DNA from: QHCA01 sp038237645
GTDB taxonomy: Bacteria; Actinomycetota; Actinomycetes; Mycobacteriales; QHCA01
Direction: 5' to 3'
DNA length: 12,320 nucleotides
NCBI GenBank assembly: GCA_038237645.1
Contig: JBBRYN010000083.1
Span: 1-12,320 of the forward strand
Shown here: positions 1 through 7,427 of the stretch, piece by piece
How positions within the stretch are numbered: position 1 is the first letter of the stretch
Layout: the number at the start of each line of letters is the position of its first letter
Notes under the pieces: model-generated
Database searches by the model: none
What the model was told of the DNA's origin: nothing
Seen by the model: only the letters and a program-made list of their open reading frames with translations
Translations under genes and position numbers: made by a program

Positions 1-574
1 AACCGTCACTCAGACCGTCATGATCGCTGTCAGCCACCTGCGGATCAGTGCCCGCCACCCGCTCGAAATCATCGGTCAACCCATCATGATCACTATCCAC
101 CGCCGACCCAACCGGCAACCCATGATCAATCGCATCGAACGACGCCGGCGTCGACGCGGCGGCCGGACCGCCACTGCCGTGGTCGCCGTAGCCGTGCACG
201 CCACCGGAGTCGCCGGTGATGCCGCCGGCCGCCGCCTGTGCCTCGGCGAGATAGCGACGGTAGTCGCCCCTGGTGCCGCGATGGCTGTCGTGGGTCACGG
301 TCCACGGGCTCATGTCGGTGCCGCGGTGGGAGACCTGATAGGCGGCGCGGGCGTTGTTGGCCGGGTCGGTCAGGTCGCCCCATGGGTTCGTCCGGACGTT
401 GGAGGCGACGTTGATCTGCCACAACCCCCACGAATTCTCACCCGATCCGGCATGCGCGTCGGTGCGACCGCTCGACTCGGCGAGCGCGATGGCAGTCCAG
501 GTGACGGCCTGGTGCGGGTCGAATCCCGCGTCGCGGGCAGCCGCGTAGATCTGTACGGCTGACAAGACGACCAT
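1..574 (-). CDS. SLT-type lytic transglycosylase domain protein with calcium-binding-type repeats (C-terminus beyond window)
   Basis: Predicted peptidoglycan-cleaving enzyme. Reading from ATG at 574, residues about 5-110 look like a lysozyme-like SLT domain. The candidate catalytic Glu33 lies in IALAESSG, and the family's second motif GENSWGLWQI is at 45-54. A Gly/Ser/Ala linker (about 113-147) leads to aspartate-rich repeats with DSDHDGLTD at 160 and DSDHDGLSD at 182. These resemble thrombospondin type 3 or dockerin-like calcium loops. The frame is still open at base 1, so the C-terminus is missing. The ATG is preceded by GGGAG at a suitable distance, and an in-frame TGA lies 18 codons upstream, which fixes the start. 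No signal peptide is visible, so export would need a non-Sec route, a phage-tail-like particle or lysis. Asp codons are all GAC up to residue 146 and mostly GAT after it. The domain call is good; the biological role is inferred. Confidence 0.85.
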   Translation of the reverse strand, partial: MVVLSAVQIYAAARDAGFDPHQAVTWTAIALAESSGRTDAHAGSGENSWGLWQINVASNVRTNPWGDLTDPANNARAAYQVSHRGTDMSPWTVTHDSHRGTRGDYRRYLAEAQAAAGGITGDSGGVHGYGDHGSGGPAAASTPASFDAIDHGLPVGSAVDSDHDGLTDDFERVAGTDPQVADSDHDGLSDG

Positions 575-680
575 GGGGATCTCCCGGACCGCTCGGTTGC
601 CCGACGCGAATCCGTTCCCGTCGGGTCACCGACTGTAACGCTCCTGCTGGCTCAGCGGAATCGCGAATTCACCCTGAGGA

Positions 681-700
681 GTTGTCGGATTTCCGACAAC
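681..700. promoter_or_regulatory. Perfect inverted repeat, candidate operator in a divergent intergenic region
   Basis: GTTGTCGGA and its exact complement TCCGACAAC are separated by two bases. The site lies 107 bases from the SLT gene start and 72 bases from the zinc-ribbon gene start. The short spacer and absence of a T run argue against a terminator. A 20-bp dyad between two divergent genes is typical of a dimeric repressor site. A shorter palindrome (CCCGATCGGG, 725-734) lies nearer the plus-strand gene. I cannot assign either to a regulator family, and no convincing -35/-10 pair was found in the 575-771 gap. Confidence 0.5.
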
Positions 701-771
701 GGCAGCAAGGGGCGGAACACCTTGCCCGATCGGGATTGCCCTGCCGCGCGAGCGCCTCCCATGATTGAGCG

Positions 772-2319
772 ATGCCCACTGAACAGTTGCCATGCCCACA
801 GTGTGGGGCGACTGTAGCGGCGGGCGCGGATTTCTGCCCCGCCTGCAACCAGTACCTCGGCTGGGACGTCGCCGGTCCGCCCGTGCCCGCGGCGAAACCG
901 CAGTCGGATCCGCCGGGATCGCGACCCGGGCCGGCCGCCCGAGCAGAGCCGGTCGGCAACGTGGCGGTGCGGGCCCCGGCGACCCGGCTGACCCTCTCAC
1001 CGGGTGAGTCCGGGACCGTCGAGATCCTCGTCCGGCACGGCGGCAACGAGGTCGAGCAGTTCACCGTCGCGCTCAGTGGACCCGCGGCGGCGTTCGGCAC
1101 CGTCCTGACCGAATCGGTCCGGCTCTACCCGGGGACCGACGCACCGGTCACCGTACGGTTCACCCCCCGCGCTAGCCCGGCGCCACTCGCCGGTGCGCAC
1201 GAGTACGCCTGCCGGGTCGCCTCCTCGCTGCACCCCGAGGTGGTCCGGCGCGTCGACGGCGTGATCACGGTCCGCCCAGTGGTCGACGCCGCCGTGGAGG
1301 TGCACCCCGAGGAGACCCGGGGGCGCGGGAAATCCTTCACCCACACCGTGACCCTGCGAAACCTGGGCAACGCCCCGGTCCAGTCGCCCATCGTCGTGCA
1401 CCAGCCCGGCGACCTGCTTCGCCTCGCGGTCGAGCCGCCGTCGGTGAGGGCGGCGCCTGGCGACGAGGGCCGCGCGTTGCTGCGCGGGTCGGCGACGCGA
1501 CGCTGGATCGGGTCGCCGCAGGTGCACACCTTCGACCTGGCGGCGACGCTCCCCGGCTCCACCGGGTCCGCGGTACGACCGCTGCGTCGCGTGCAGAAGC
1601 CGGTCTTCCCGCGCTGGCTTCTGGTGCTGGTGCTGGTGCTGGTCGCCGCGATCGTGGTGCTGCTGAACCGGCCGGGCGAGAAGATCAAGGTCCTGGAGGT
1701 GACCGGCCAGACCGGAGCGGCGGCAGAGCAGGCACTGCGCGACAGCGGGCTGGTCGTGACGATCCAGCCTGACCGCGAATCCAAGGAGGCTGCGGGTACG
1801 GCGCTGCGCACCGATCCGGTCGCGGGAACGGGGGTCGAGCGCGACAGCGGGGTGACCCTGTTCGTGGCGGCCCCATCGGGCCAGGTCATCGTGCCGGCGG
1901 TCATCGGCCTGTCCGGCAAGGAGGCGACCCAAGCTCTCACGAAGGCAGGGCTCCAGTTGGGTGCCGTGTCGCGGCGGGTCGACGACACGGTCAAGGCCGG
2001 CTCGGTGGTTGCGTCCTCGCCCGATGCGGGCACGCCGGTGCCGGAAGGGTTCCAGGTGGCCCTGGTGCTGGCGAAGGGCAGCGGCGGCGCGTCGTCGCCA
2101 CCCACTGAGCCGGTGGTCGTACCCGATCTGGCCGGCAAGACGGTGGACGACGCCGTGGCAGCACTCAGGCAGGCGGGGCTCAAGGCAGCCGACCGGCTGG
2201 CACGGCAGTCGAGCCAGGACGTCCCCAAGGACAGCGTCGTCAGTTCCGACCCGCGGGCCGGTCAGCAGGTCGGTCCGGGGAGCACCGTCGTGCTCACGGT
2301 TTCCAGCGGTCCACGCTGA
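772..2319 (+). CDS. Zinc-ribbon, Ig-like, single-pass membrane protein with three PASTA domains
   Basis: A 515-residue protein likely linking the cytoplasm to the cell wall. A zinc ribbon sits at the N-terminus with Cys8, Cys11, Cys22 and Cys25 in a CxxC-x10-CxxC pattern. After a Pro-rich linker come two beta-rich Ig-like domains (about 64-168 and 171-265). One membrane segment follows (282-298, RWLLVLVLVLVAAIVVLL), then three PASTA domains (about 305-367, 372-436 and 447-513). PASTA domains in PknB-type kinases and penicillin-binding proteins bind peptidoglycan or muropeptides. With no signal peptide, the zinc ribbon should be inside and the PASTA domains outside, so the Ig-like part would lie in the cytoplasm, which is unusual. 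No kinase domain is present. The start places the zinc ribbon at the extreme N-terminus; no strong ribosome site is seen. The next gene encodes a paralogue of residues 64-298. The partner and exact role are unknown. Confidence 0.9.
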   Translation: MPTEQLPCPQCGATVAAGADFCPACNQYLGWDVAGPPVPAAKPQSDPPGSRPGPAARAEPVGNVAVRAPATRLTLSPGESGTVEILVRHGGNEVEQFTVALSGPAAAFGTVLTESVRLYPGTDAPVTVRFTPRASPAPLAGAHEYACRVASSLHPEVVRRVDGVITVRPVVDAAVEVHPEETRGRGKSFTHTVTLRNLGNAPVQSPIVVHQPGDLLRLAVEPPSVRAAPGDEGRALLRGSATRRWIGSPQVHTFDLAATLPGSTGSAVRPLRRVQKPVFPRWLLVLVLVLVAAIVVLLNRPGEKIKVLEVTGQTGAAAEQALRDSGLVVTIQPDRESKEAAGTALRTDPVAGTGVERDSGVTLFVAAPSGQVIVPAVIGLSGKEATQALTKAGLQLGAVSRRVDDTVKAGSVVASSPDAGTPVPEGFQVALVLAKGSGGASSPPTEPVVVPDLAGKTVDDAVAALRQAGLKAADRLARQSSQDVPKDSVVSSDPRAGQQVGPGSTVVLTVSSGPR

Positions 2320-2429
2320 CGATCCGGCCACACGATCCGGCCGGACTGCACCAGTGGGCCACCAGGACTGCCCGAACGGCCTACCGTGCGGCGCTGTCGG
2401 CGGCGCAACGGTCGCTCTACTGTCCGAGC

Positions 2430-3761
2430 ATGGGTGCGACCGCTCGGCTCTCTGATGCTGCCGTCCGCGCGGAGCCGGGCGCGGAGGCGCTCTGCCAGGT
2501 GACGATCCGCAACACCGGCACCGTTGTCGACGAGTTCTCCTTCGCGGTGCTGGGTGAGGCCGCCGCCTGGGCGAGCGTCGAGCCGGCGAGTGTCTCGCTG
2601 TTGCCCGGGGCCGAGGGCAACGCGACCGTACGGCTGCGGCCGCCGCGCGACACCACGACGCCGCAGGGTTCCATTCCCTTCGCCGTCCGCGTGACGTCCA
2701 AAGAGGACCCGCAGGGCTCCGTTGTCGAGGAGGGCGCCCTGCACGTCGGCGCGTTCGCCGACATCTCGGCCGAGATCGTTCCGCGCACCTCCCGCGGCAG
2801 GCTGACCGGCCGGCACGAGATCGCGATCGACAACCGGGGCAACTCCGCGGTGGAGGTGCAGGTGAGCGGCAGCGACCCCGACGAGGCGCTGAGCTTCCGC
2901 TTCTCCGCGCCGTCGGTGATGTCCGCGCCGGGCACCGCGTCGTTCAGCCGGTTCACGGTGACGGCCCGGGGTCTGCTCTGGCGGGGGACGCCGGCCACCA
3001 TCGCGTTCGCCGTGACCGTCGCCCCGCAGGGTCAGCAGCCGATCCGTCTCGACGCATCGTTGCAGCAACAGCCGATGATCCCGGCCTGGCTGCCCCGCAC
3101 CGTCGCGGTCTGCCTGGCGCTGGTCCTGGCGAGCGCCATCGCGTGGAAGGTCGTCCTGAAGCCTTCGGTGCAGCGCGCCGTCAATAGCTCGCCGAACGTG
3201 GCGGCCAACAAGGCGAACATCGACCTCGTGGCCAAGAAGGTCGGTGTCGATCTGAAGTCGCCGGCGCCCAGCACGACGCCCAGCCCCGGCTCGGACGTCG
3301 TCGTCGGCGCGGAGGGCACGCCGATCAGCGTGCCGGTCGACCTCAAGGTGCCGCCCGGAGACACCAAGGCGCAGACGATAAGTCTGGTGTTCCCCGCCGC
3401 GGCCAGGAAGGCAGGTCTCACGGTGACCGGGATCGCCGTGCAGAACCCGTTCGACGACGCTGGGCTGGTGACCGTCCGGCGCGGGCCGTCGGACAGTCAG
3501 CCGACGGATCTCACCCCGCTCCTGCAGCAGTCGCTGTTCGGGCTGACCACGCCGAGCACCAGCTTCACCCCGCCGCTGGTCCTGGGCAGCCGGGAGACGC
3601 TCTTCGTGACCCTGCGGTGCGTCAGGCCCGGCTCACTGGCCACCGGCGATCCGAACAACCCCGGCCCGGCAAACAGCCGGTGCGACGTCATCGTGCTGGT
3701 GACGGGGTTCGTTCGGGGCATCGTCCCCGCGCCGACCCCGTCACCGACCCCGCTGCCGTAG
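2430..3761 (+). CDS. Ig-like single-pass membrane protein, paralogue of the upstream PASTA protein
   Basis: A 443-residue protein. Two beta-rich domains (about 5-107 and 111-200) carry features of bacterial Ig-like folds, such as VTIRNTGTVVDEFSF and IAIDNRGNSAVEVQV. One membrane segment lies at 222-243, followed by an outer part. The outer part has a linker (about 250-290), a beta-rich domain (about 297-430) that I do not recognise, and a Pro/Thr/Ser tail. Two Cys (397, 418) could pair outside the cell. The Ig-like and membrane core aligns by eye with the preceding gene, but the zinc ribbon and PASTA domains are absent. From memory, not checked, similar streptomycete proteins are sometimes labelled 'hydrolytic protein'; no catalytic motif supports that here. 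It lies 110 bases after the preceding gene and is probably cotranscribed. The ribosome site before the ATG is weak. Confidence 0.85.
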   Translation: MGATARLSDAAVRAEPGAEALCQVTIRNTGTVVDEFSFAVLGEAAAWASVEPASVSLLPGAEGNATVRLRPPRDTTTPQGSIPFAVRVTSKEDPQGSVVEEGALHVGAFADISAEIVPRTSRGRLTGRHEIAIDNRGNSAVEVQVSGSDPDEALSFRFSAPSVMSAPGTASFSRFTVTARGLLWRGTPATIAFAVTVAPQGQQPIRLDASLQQQPMIPAWLPRTVAVCLALVLASAIAWKVVLKPSVQRAVNSSPNVAANKANIDLVAKKVGVDLKSPAPSTTPSPGSDVVVGAEGTPISVPVDLKVPPGDTKAQTISLVFPAAARKAGLTVTGIAVQNPFDDAGLVTVRRGPSDSQPTDLTPLLQQSLFGLTTPSTSFTPPLVLGSRETLFVTLRCVRPGSLATGDPNNPGPANSRCDVIVLVTGFVRGIVPAPTPSPTPLP

Positions 3762-3804
3762 CCGGCGGGTGAACCGATGCGCCCTCGGCTCCCCTCCGCC
3801 CCGC

Positions 3805-4527
3805 TCACCGCGCGGAATCGGCCGTGGACCCACCTGCCCTGGCCTCCTCGACCCAAGGGGAAATCCACCGCGCGGCGAACTCCGCGGTGGTGTTCTCGTG
3901 CGGGAACGGCTCGTCGGGCACGGGCAGGCCGAGGGACGCGCACAACGGCTCCCAGCCGTCGCCGGGCAGCCATTCGACCAGGCGGTCGGCGGGCACCTCG
4001 GCGCGCACCTCGGCCAAGTGGCTGTCGTAGGCCGCCAGCAGGGCGTCGCGGTCGTCCGGATCGGCGAGGACTTCGCCGCCCACCAGCTCGAACATCTCGC
4101 CGAACGCCTGGCGCTGCTCGGGCGGCGCACCGGCCAGCCACGGCGGCGTCCCACCTCCGGGGCCGCCGGCGTCCCCTTCCAGGGTTTGCCGGGCCCGGAC
4201 GAGGACCGTCTTGTCCATGCTGCGGTGCCAGGTCTCGGCGCTGTCCCGCTGGGACAGCAGCACGATCGCGTCGGGGTAGGCACCGGATAGTTGGCGCCAG
4301 AACCGCGAGGCCGGCCAGTCCACCGCGGCCGCATAGCCCGCCAGGAAGGTGTCCTCCCAGTCCGGGTAGACGCCGCGGAGGGCGTCCCGCCAGACCGCGG
4401 CATGGTCCAGGTGCTGGAACACCTCGATCATGTGATAGCACGGCGCGCCGAGCAACCGCTCCAGCGCACCCTTGAGCGACAGGGTTCCCGTCCGGGGCAG
4501 CCCGGCTCCCACGACTCTCAGTGTCAT
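3805..4527 (-). CDS. Sulfotransferase-family protein (Sulfotransfer_4 type)
   Basis: A 240-residue cytoplasmic protein that probably transfers a sulfonate group from PAPS to an unknown small-molecule acceptor. The 5'-phosphosulfate-binding loop is at residues 7-18 (GAGLPRTGTLSL). The family's central block follows: DWPASRFWRQL at 70-80, then YPDAIVLLSQRD at 84-95 with Trp100, where the 3'-phosphate of PAPS is usually held. A late PFPHENTTAEF at 207-217 also matches the family. Length is normal for the group. The start is the ATG at 4527. A CACAAT element (4539-4534 on the minus strand) lies only six bases upstream, which would suit a leaderless transcript. Its 3' end faces that of the Ig-like membrane gene, 43 bases away, with no clear terminator between. 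Family confidence is high; the acceptor cannot be predicted. Confidence 0.88.
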   Translation of the reverse strand: MTLRVVGAGLPRTGTLSLKGALERLLGAPCYHMIEVFQHLDHAAVWRDALRGVYPDWEDTFLAGYAAAVDWPASRFWRQLSGAYPDAIVLLSQRDSAETWHRSMDKTVLVRARQTLEGDAGGPGGGTPPWLAGAPPEQRQAFGEMFELVGGEVLADPDDRDALLAAYDSHLAEVRAEVPADRLVEWLPGDGWEPLCASLGLPVPDEPFPHENTTAEFAARWISPWVEEARAGGSTADSAR

Positions 4528-4533
4528 GTCCGG

Positions 4534-4539
4534 ATTGTG
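4534..4539 (-). promoter_or_regulatory. Candidate -10 element for a leaderless sulfotransferase transcript
   Basis: Read on the minus strand, CACAAT ends six bases before the ATG at 4527. Transcription would then start at or next to the initiation codon. No Shine-Dalgarno sequence is visible, which agrees with a leaderless message, a common arrangement in actinobacteria. No good -35 box is seen, so this is weak. Confidence 0.3.
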
Positions 4540-4605
4540 ACAGATCGGGTGGGCGTGACCTATCGTGCGGGGAGAGGTTGTCGTCGGGAGGGGGACCGAG
4601 TTGTC

Positions 4606-4641
4606 TCCTCGCTCCGCTCCTCGCTCCGCTCCTCGCTTCGC
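4606..4641. repeat. Three tandem copies of a 12-bp repeat
   Basis: TCCTCGCTCCGC occurs at 4606-4617 and 4618-4629. TCCTCGCTTCGC follows at 4630-4641, then a partial variant (TCGATGCTC). The block sits in the 133-base gap between the divergent sulfotransferase and hydrolase genes and ends 19 bases before the hydrolase start. It resembles the CTCGCT/CTTCGC-rich intergenic repeats of high-GC actinomycetes, which is an impression and not a database match. Confidence 0.8.
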
Positions 4642-4660
4642 TCGATGCTCACTCGACTAG

Positions 4661-5452
4661 TTGGCATCCGCCGCGCCCGCCAGCAGCGCCATCACCTACG
4701 ACCGCCGCGGCGCCGGCCGGCCGCTGGTGTTGTTGCACGGGCACCCGTTCGACCGCTCGATGTGGCGCCCCCAGCTCGAGGCGCTCAGCGCGGACTTCTG
4801 CGTCATGGCACCCGACCTGCCGGGCTACGGCGAGTCACCGCCAGGGGCCGACCCGATGAGCATGCGGGCATTGGCCGACGCCGTGATCGGCCTGCTCGAC
4901 CGGCTCGAGATCGAGCGCTCGATCGTCGTCGGCCTCAGCATGGGCGGCCTGGTCGCCATGGAGGTCGGGCTCGGCTATCCCTCCCGGGTCGACGGGCTCG
5001 TGCTCGCGGCGACGACGGCCGAGCCGGCCACTGCCGACGACACGGCGACCCGGCTCGCGAAGGCGGCGCTCGCCGAGGAGCGCGGCATGCTGCCGCTGGC
5101 AGGTGACATGATCGCCACGCTCTTCGGGCCCATCGCCGGGCGCGATCACGACCTGGTGCTGCGGATGTTCACGATGATGCTCGCGGCGCCACCGGAGGGA
5201 GCCGCCGCCGCGTTGCGCGGTCGCGCGCAACGACCCGACTACACCAGGCTGCTGCCCGGCCTGACGGTGCCCGCCGTGGTGCTCGCCGGCGCTTATGACG
5301 TGCACAGTCCGGAACCGGTCGTCCAGCAACTCCTCGGGGCACTGCCGGATGCCGAACTCGTACGCTTCGCCGGCTCGGGGCACCTGCCCAACCTGGAGGA
5401 GCCCGACCGCTTCAACGACGCCGTACGAAGCTTCGCCGCCCGGCTGCGATAG
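4661..5452 (+). CDS. Alpha/beta hydrolase
   Basis: A 263-residue alpha/beta-fold hydrolase with no signal peptide, so cytoplasmic. The oxyanion-hole motif LLHGHPF lies at 24-30. The nucleophile elbow GLSMGG gives Ser93, the acid is probably Asp213 (AGAYDVHSPE), and the base is His241 (GSGHLPNLEEP). The cap region (about 120-195) is mostly helical. The family covers esterases, lactonases, haloperoxidase-like enzymes and C-C hydrolases; nothing seen fixes the substrate. The start is taken as the TTG at 4661, because an in-frame TAG lies directly upstream and the next candidate starts fall inside the fold. No Shine-Dalgarno sequence is visible, and the region just upstream is a 12-bp tandem repeat. 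It diverges from the sulfotransferase gene, so the two may share a control region. It converges on the ABC permease gene across a 15-bp repeat array. Confidence 0.88.
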   Translation: MASAAPASSAITYDRRGAGRPLVLLHGHPFDRSMWRPQLEALSADFCVMAPDLPGYGESPPGADPMSMRALADAVIGLLDRLEIERSIVVGLSMGGLVAMEVGLGYPSRVDGLVLAATTAEPATADDTATRLAKAALAEERGMLPLAGDMIATLFGPIAGRDHDLVLRMFTMMLAAPPEGAAAALRGRAQRPDYTRLLPGLTVPAVVLAGAYDVHSPEPVVQQLLGALPDAELVRFAGSGHLPNLEEPDRFNDAVRSFAARLR

Positions 5453-5455
5453 CGG

Positions 5456-5530
5456 CTCATTCAGCGCTTGTTCATTCAGCGCGGGTTCATTCAGCGCGGG
5501 TTCATTCAGCGCGGGTTCATTCAGCGCGGA
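5456..5530. repeat. Five tandem copies of a 15-bp repeat between convergent genes
   Basis: Units start at 5456, 5471, 5486, 5501 and 5516. Units 2-4 are identical (TTCATTCAGCGCGGG). Unit 5 differs at its last base; unit 1 is the most diverged (CTCATTCAGCGCTTG). Unit 5 overlaps the last codons and stop of the permease gene. On the minus strand each unit reads in the permease frame as Arg-Ala-Glu-stop-Thr, so TGA recurs in frame five times (5517, 5502, 5487, 5472 and 5457). The array looks like slippage amplification of the 3' end of the permease gene. It has no hairpin and is not an obvious terminator. Confidence 0.95.
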
Positions 5531-6701
5531 GGGCGGCGACCGGATCGAGCCGGGCGGCCCGGCGGGCCGGCACCACCCCGAAGAAGACCCCCACAGCCGC
5601 CGAGACGCCGAATGCGAGCGCGGGCGACCACCATGTGACGAGCGCGGGCAACGGTGAGAACGCGTCGATCAGCAGAGCTCCGCCCACGCCCAGGACGATC
5701 CCGGTGACACCGCCGACGCTGGTCAGCAGCACCGCCTCGATCAGGAACTGCACGCCGATATCTCGCTCACGGGCGCCGACGGCCTTGCGCAGCCCGATCT
5801 CCCGGGTACGTTCCCGGACGCTGACCAGCATGATGTTGGACACCCCGACTCCCCCGACCAGCAGGCTGATGCCGGCGATTGCCGCCAGCACCAGGGTGAG
5901 CAGCGAGAGGATCTGCCCGACGACCCCGAGGATCTGCTGCTGGGTCAGCGCGGAAAACTCCGAATCCGGGTAGCGCTTCTGCAGCACCGACACGATGCGG
6001 CGGCCGAGCGCGTCGATGCCCGCGACGCTGGGAGCCTTGACGGCGATGCCGTCGACCCGCGCAGCACCGAAGATCCGCTGTGCCGTGGTGATCGGGATGT
6101 CGACGTCGAGATCCTGGTCCACCCCCAACGCCCGGCCCTGCACCCGGAAGACCCCGATCACCCGGAAGCGCACGCCGGCGATGGACACCTGTCGGCCGAC
6201 CGGGTCGCGCTCGGCGAAGAGTTGCCTGGCGGTGCTGTCTCCCAGCACCGCCACCCGCCGCCGGGTGTCCACATCGGACCGGCTCAGGAACTGTCCCCGG
6301 GCGACGGGGCGATCGAACACCTTGTCGGTCGTCTCCGTCACCCCCTGGACGCTGGCAAAGGTGCGCTTCGCGCCGGCGCTGACCACCTCCCCGGAATTCA
6401 GCGATGCCGCCACCCGATTGCGGTCGCCGACCACCCTCGCCACCTCGTCCACATCGGCGAGCTGCAGCCGACTGGCCGTCGGCGCCTGGCCGAAGGACAG
6501 CCGGCCGGGCACGATCAGCAGCAGGTTGCTGCCCAGCCCCTGCACCTGCCGCTCCACGGTCTGCTTGGCACCGGCGCCGATTGCGACGAGGAGCACGACT
6601 GCCAGCACGCCGATGACCACGCCGAGCATCGTCAGGCCGCTGCGCAGCCGGTTGGTACGCAGGGCATCCAGGGCGACCCGCCATGCCTCGGCCAGCCTCA
6701 C
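5517..6701 (-). CDS. MacB-like ABC transporter permease (FtsX domain)
   Basis: Membrane subunit of a tripartite exporter, 394 residues. Architecture is that of MacB/YknZ-type permeases. TM1 is at 22-42, followed by a large extracytoplasmic MacB_PCD domain (about 45-260). Three more membrane segments (about 266-290, 318-345 and 358-380) form the FtsX core. Conserved features include GVGVSNIMLVSVRERTREIG starting at 284, the coupling-helix sequence LRKAVGARERDIG (304-316), and the C-terminal PARRAARLDPVAALR. These permeases do not form a classical substrate channel. They transmit ATPase motion to the outer domain to drive extrusion of peptides, lipids or antibiotics. The start is a GTG, 27 bases after the ATPase stop, with GGGA upstream. 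There is no fused ATPase, unlike E. coli MacB. The 3' end is duplicated in the adjoining tandem repeat. Substrate unknown. Confidence 0.93.
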   Translation of the reverse strand: MRLAEAWRVALDALRTNRLRSGLTMLGVVIGVLAVVLLVAIGAGAKQTVERQVQGLGSNLLLIVPGRLSFGQAPTASRLQLADVDEVARVVGDRNRVAASLNSGEVVSAGAKRTFASVQGVTETTDKVFDRPVARGQFLSRSDVDTRRRVAVLGDSTARQLFAERDPVGRQVSIAGVRFRVIGVFRVQGRALGVDQDLDVDIPITTAQRIFGAARVDGIAVKAPSVAGIDALGRRIVSVLQKRYPDSEFSALTQQQILGVVGQILSLLTLVLAAIAGISLLVGGVGVSNIMLVSVRERTREIGLRKAVGARERDIGVQFLIEAVLLTSVGGVTGIVLGVGGALLIDAFSPLPALVTWWSPALAFGVSAAVGVFFGVVPARRAARLDPVAALRAE

Positions 6702-6728
6702 GGCACGATCCCGGCTCCGGTCACCGGG

Positions 6729-7423
<695 letters not shown>

Positions 7424-7427
<4 letters not shown>

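Noticed and set aside
997..2331. Long minus-strand open frame (444 codons) opposite the PASTA protein gene
   Set aside because: It mirrors the plus-strand gene, is rich in Arg/Gly/His/Asp without any domain pattern, and the opposite strand has clear zinc-ribbon and PASTA domains.
2319..2342. Two copies of ACGATCCGGCC 13 bases apart after the PASTA protein gene
   Set aside because: Too short and too near the base composition of the region to call a regulatory repeat or terminator.
3762..3804. Terminator between the convergent Ig-like membrane and sulfotransferase genes
   Set aside because: No stem-loop with a convincing stem was found in this 43-base gap.
5456..5530. CRISPR-like array
   Set aside because: The 15-bp units are directly adjacent without spacers, and no cas gene is near.
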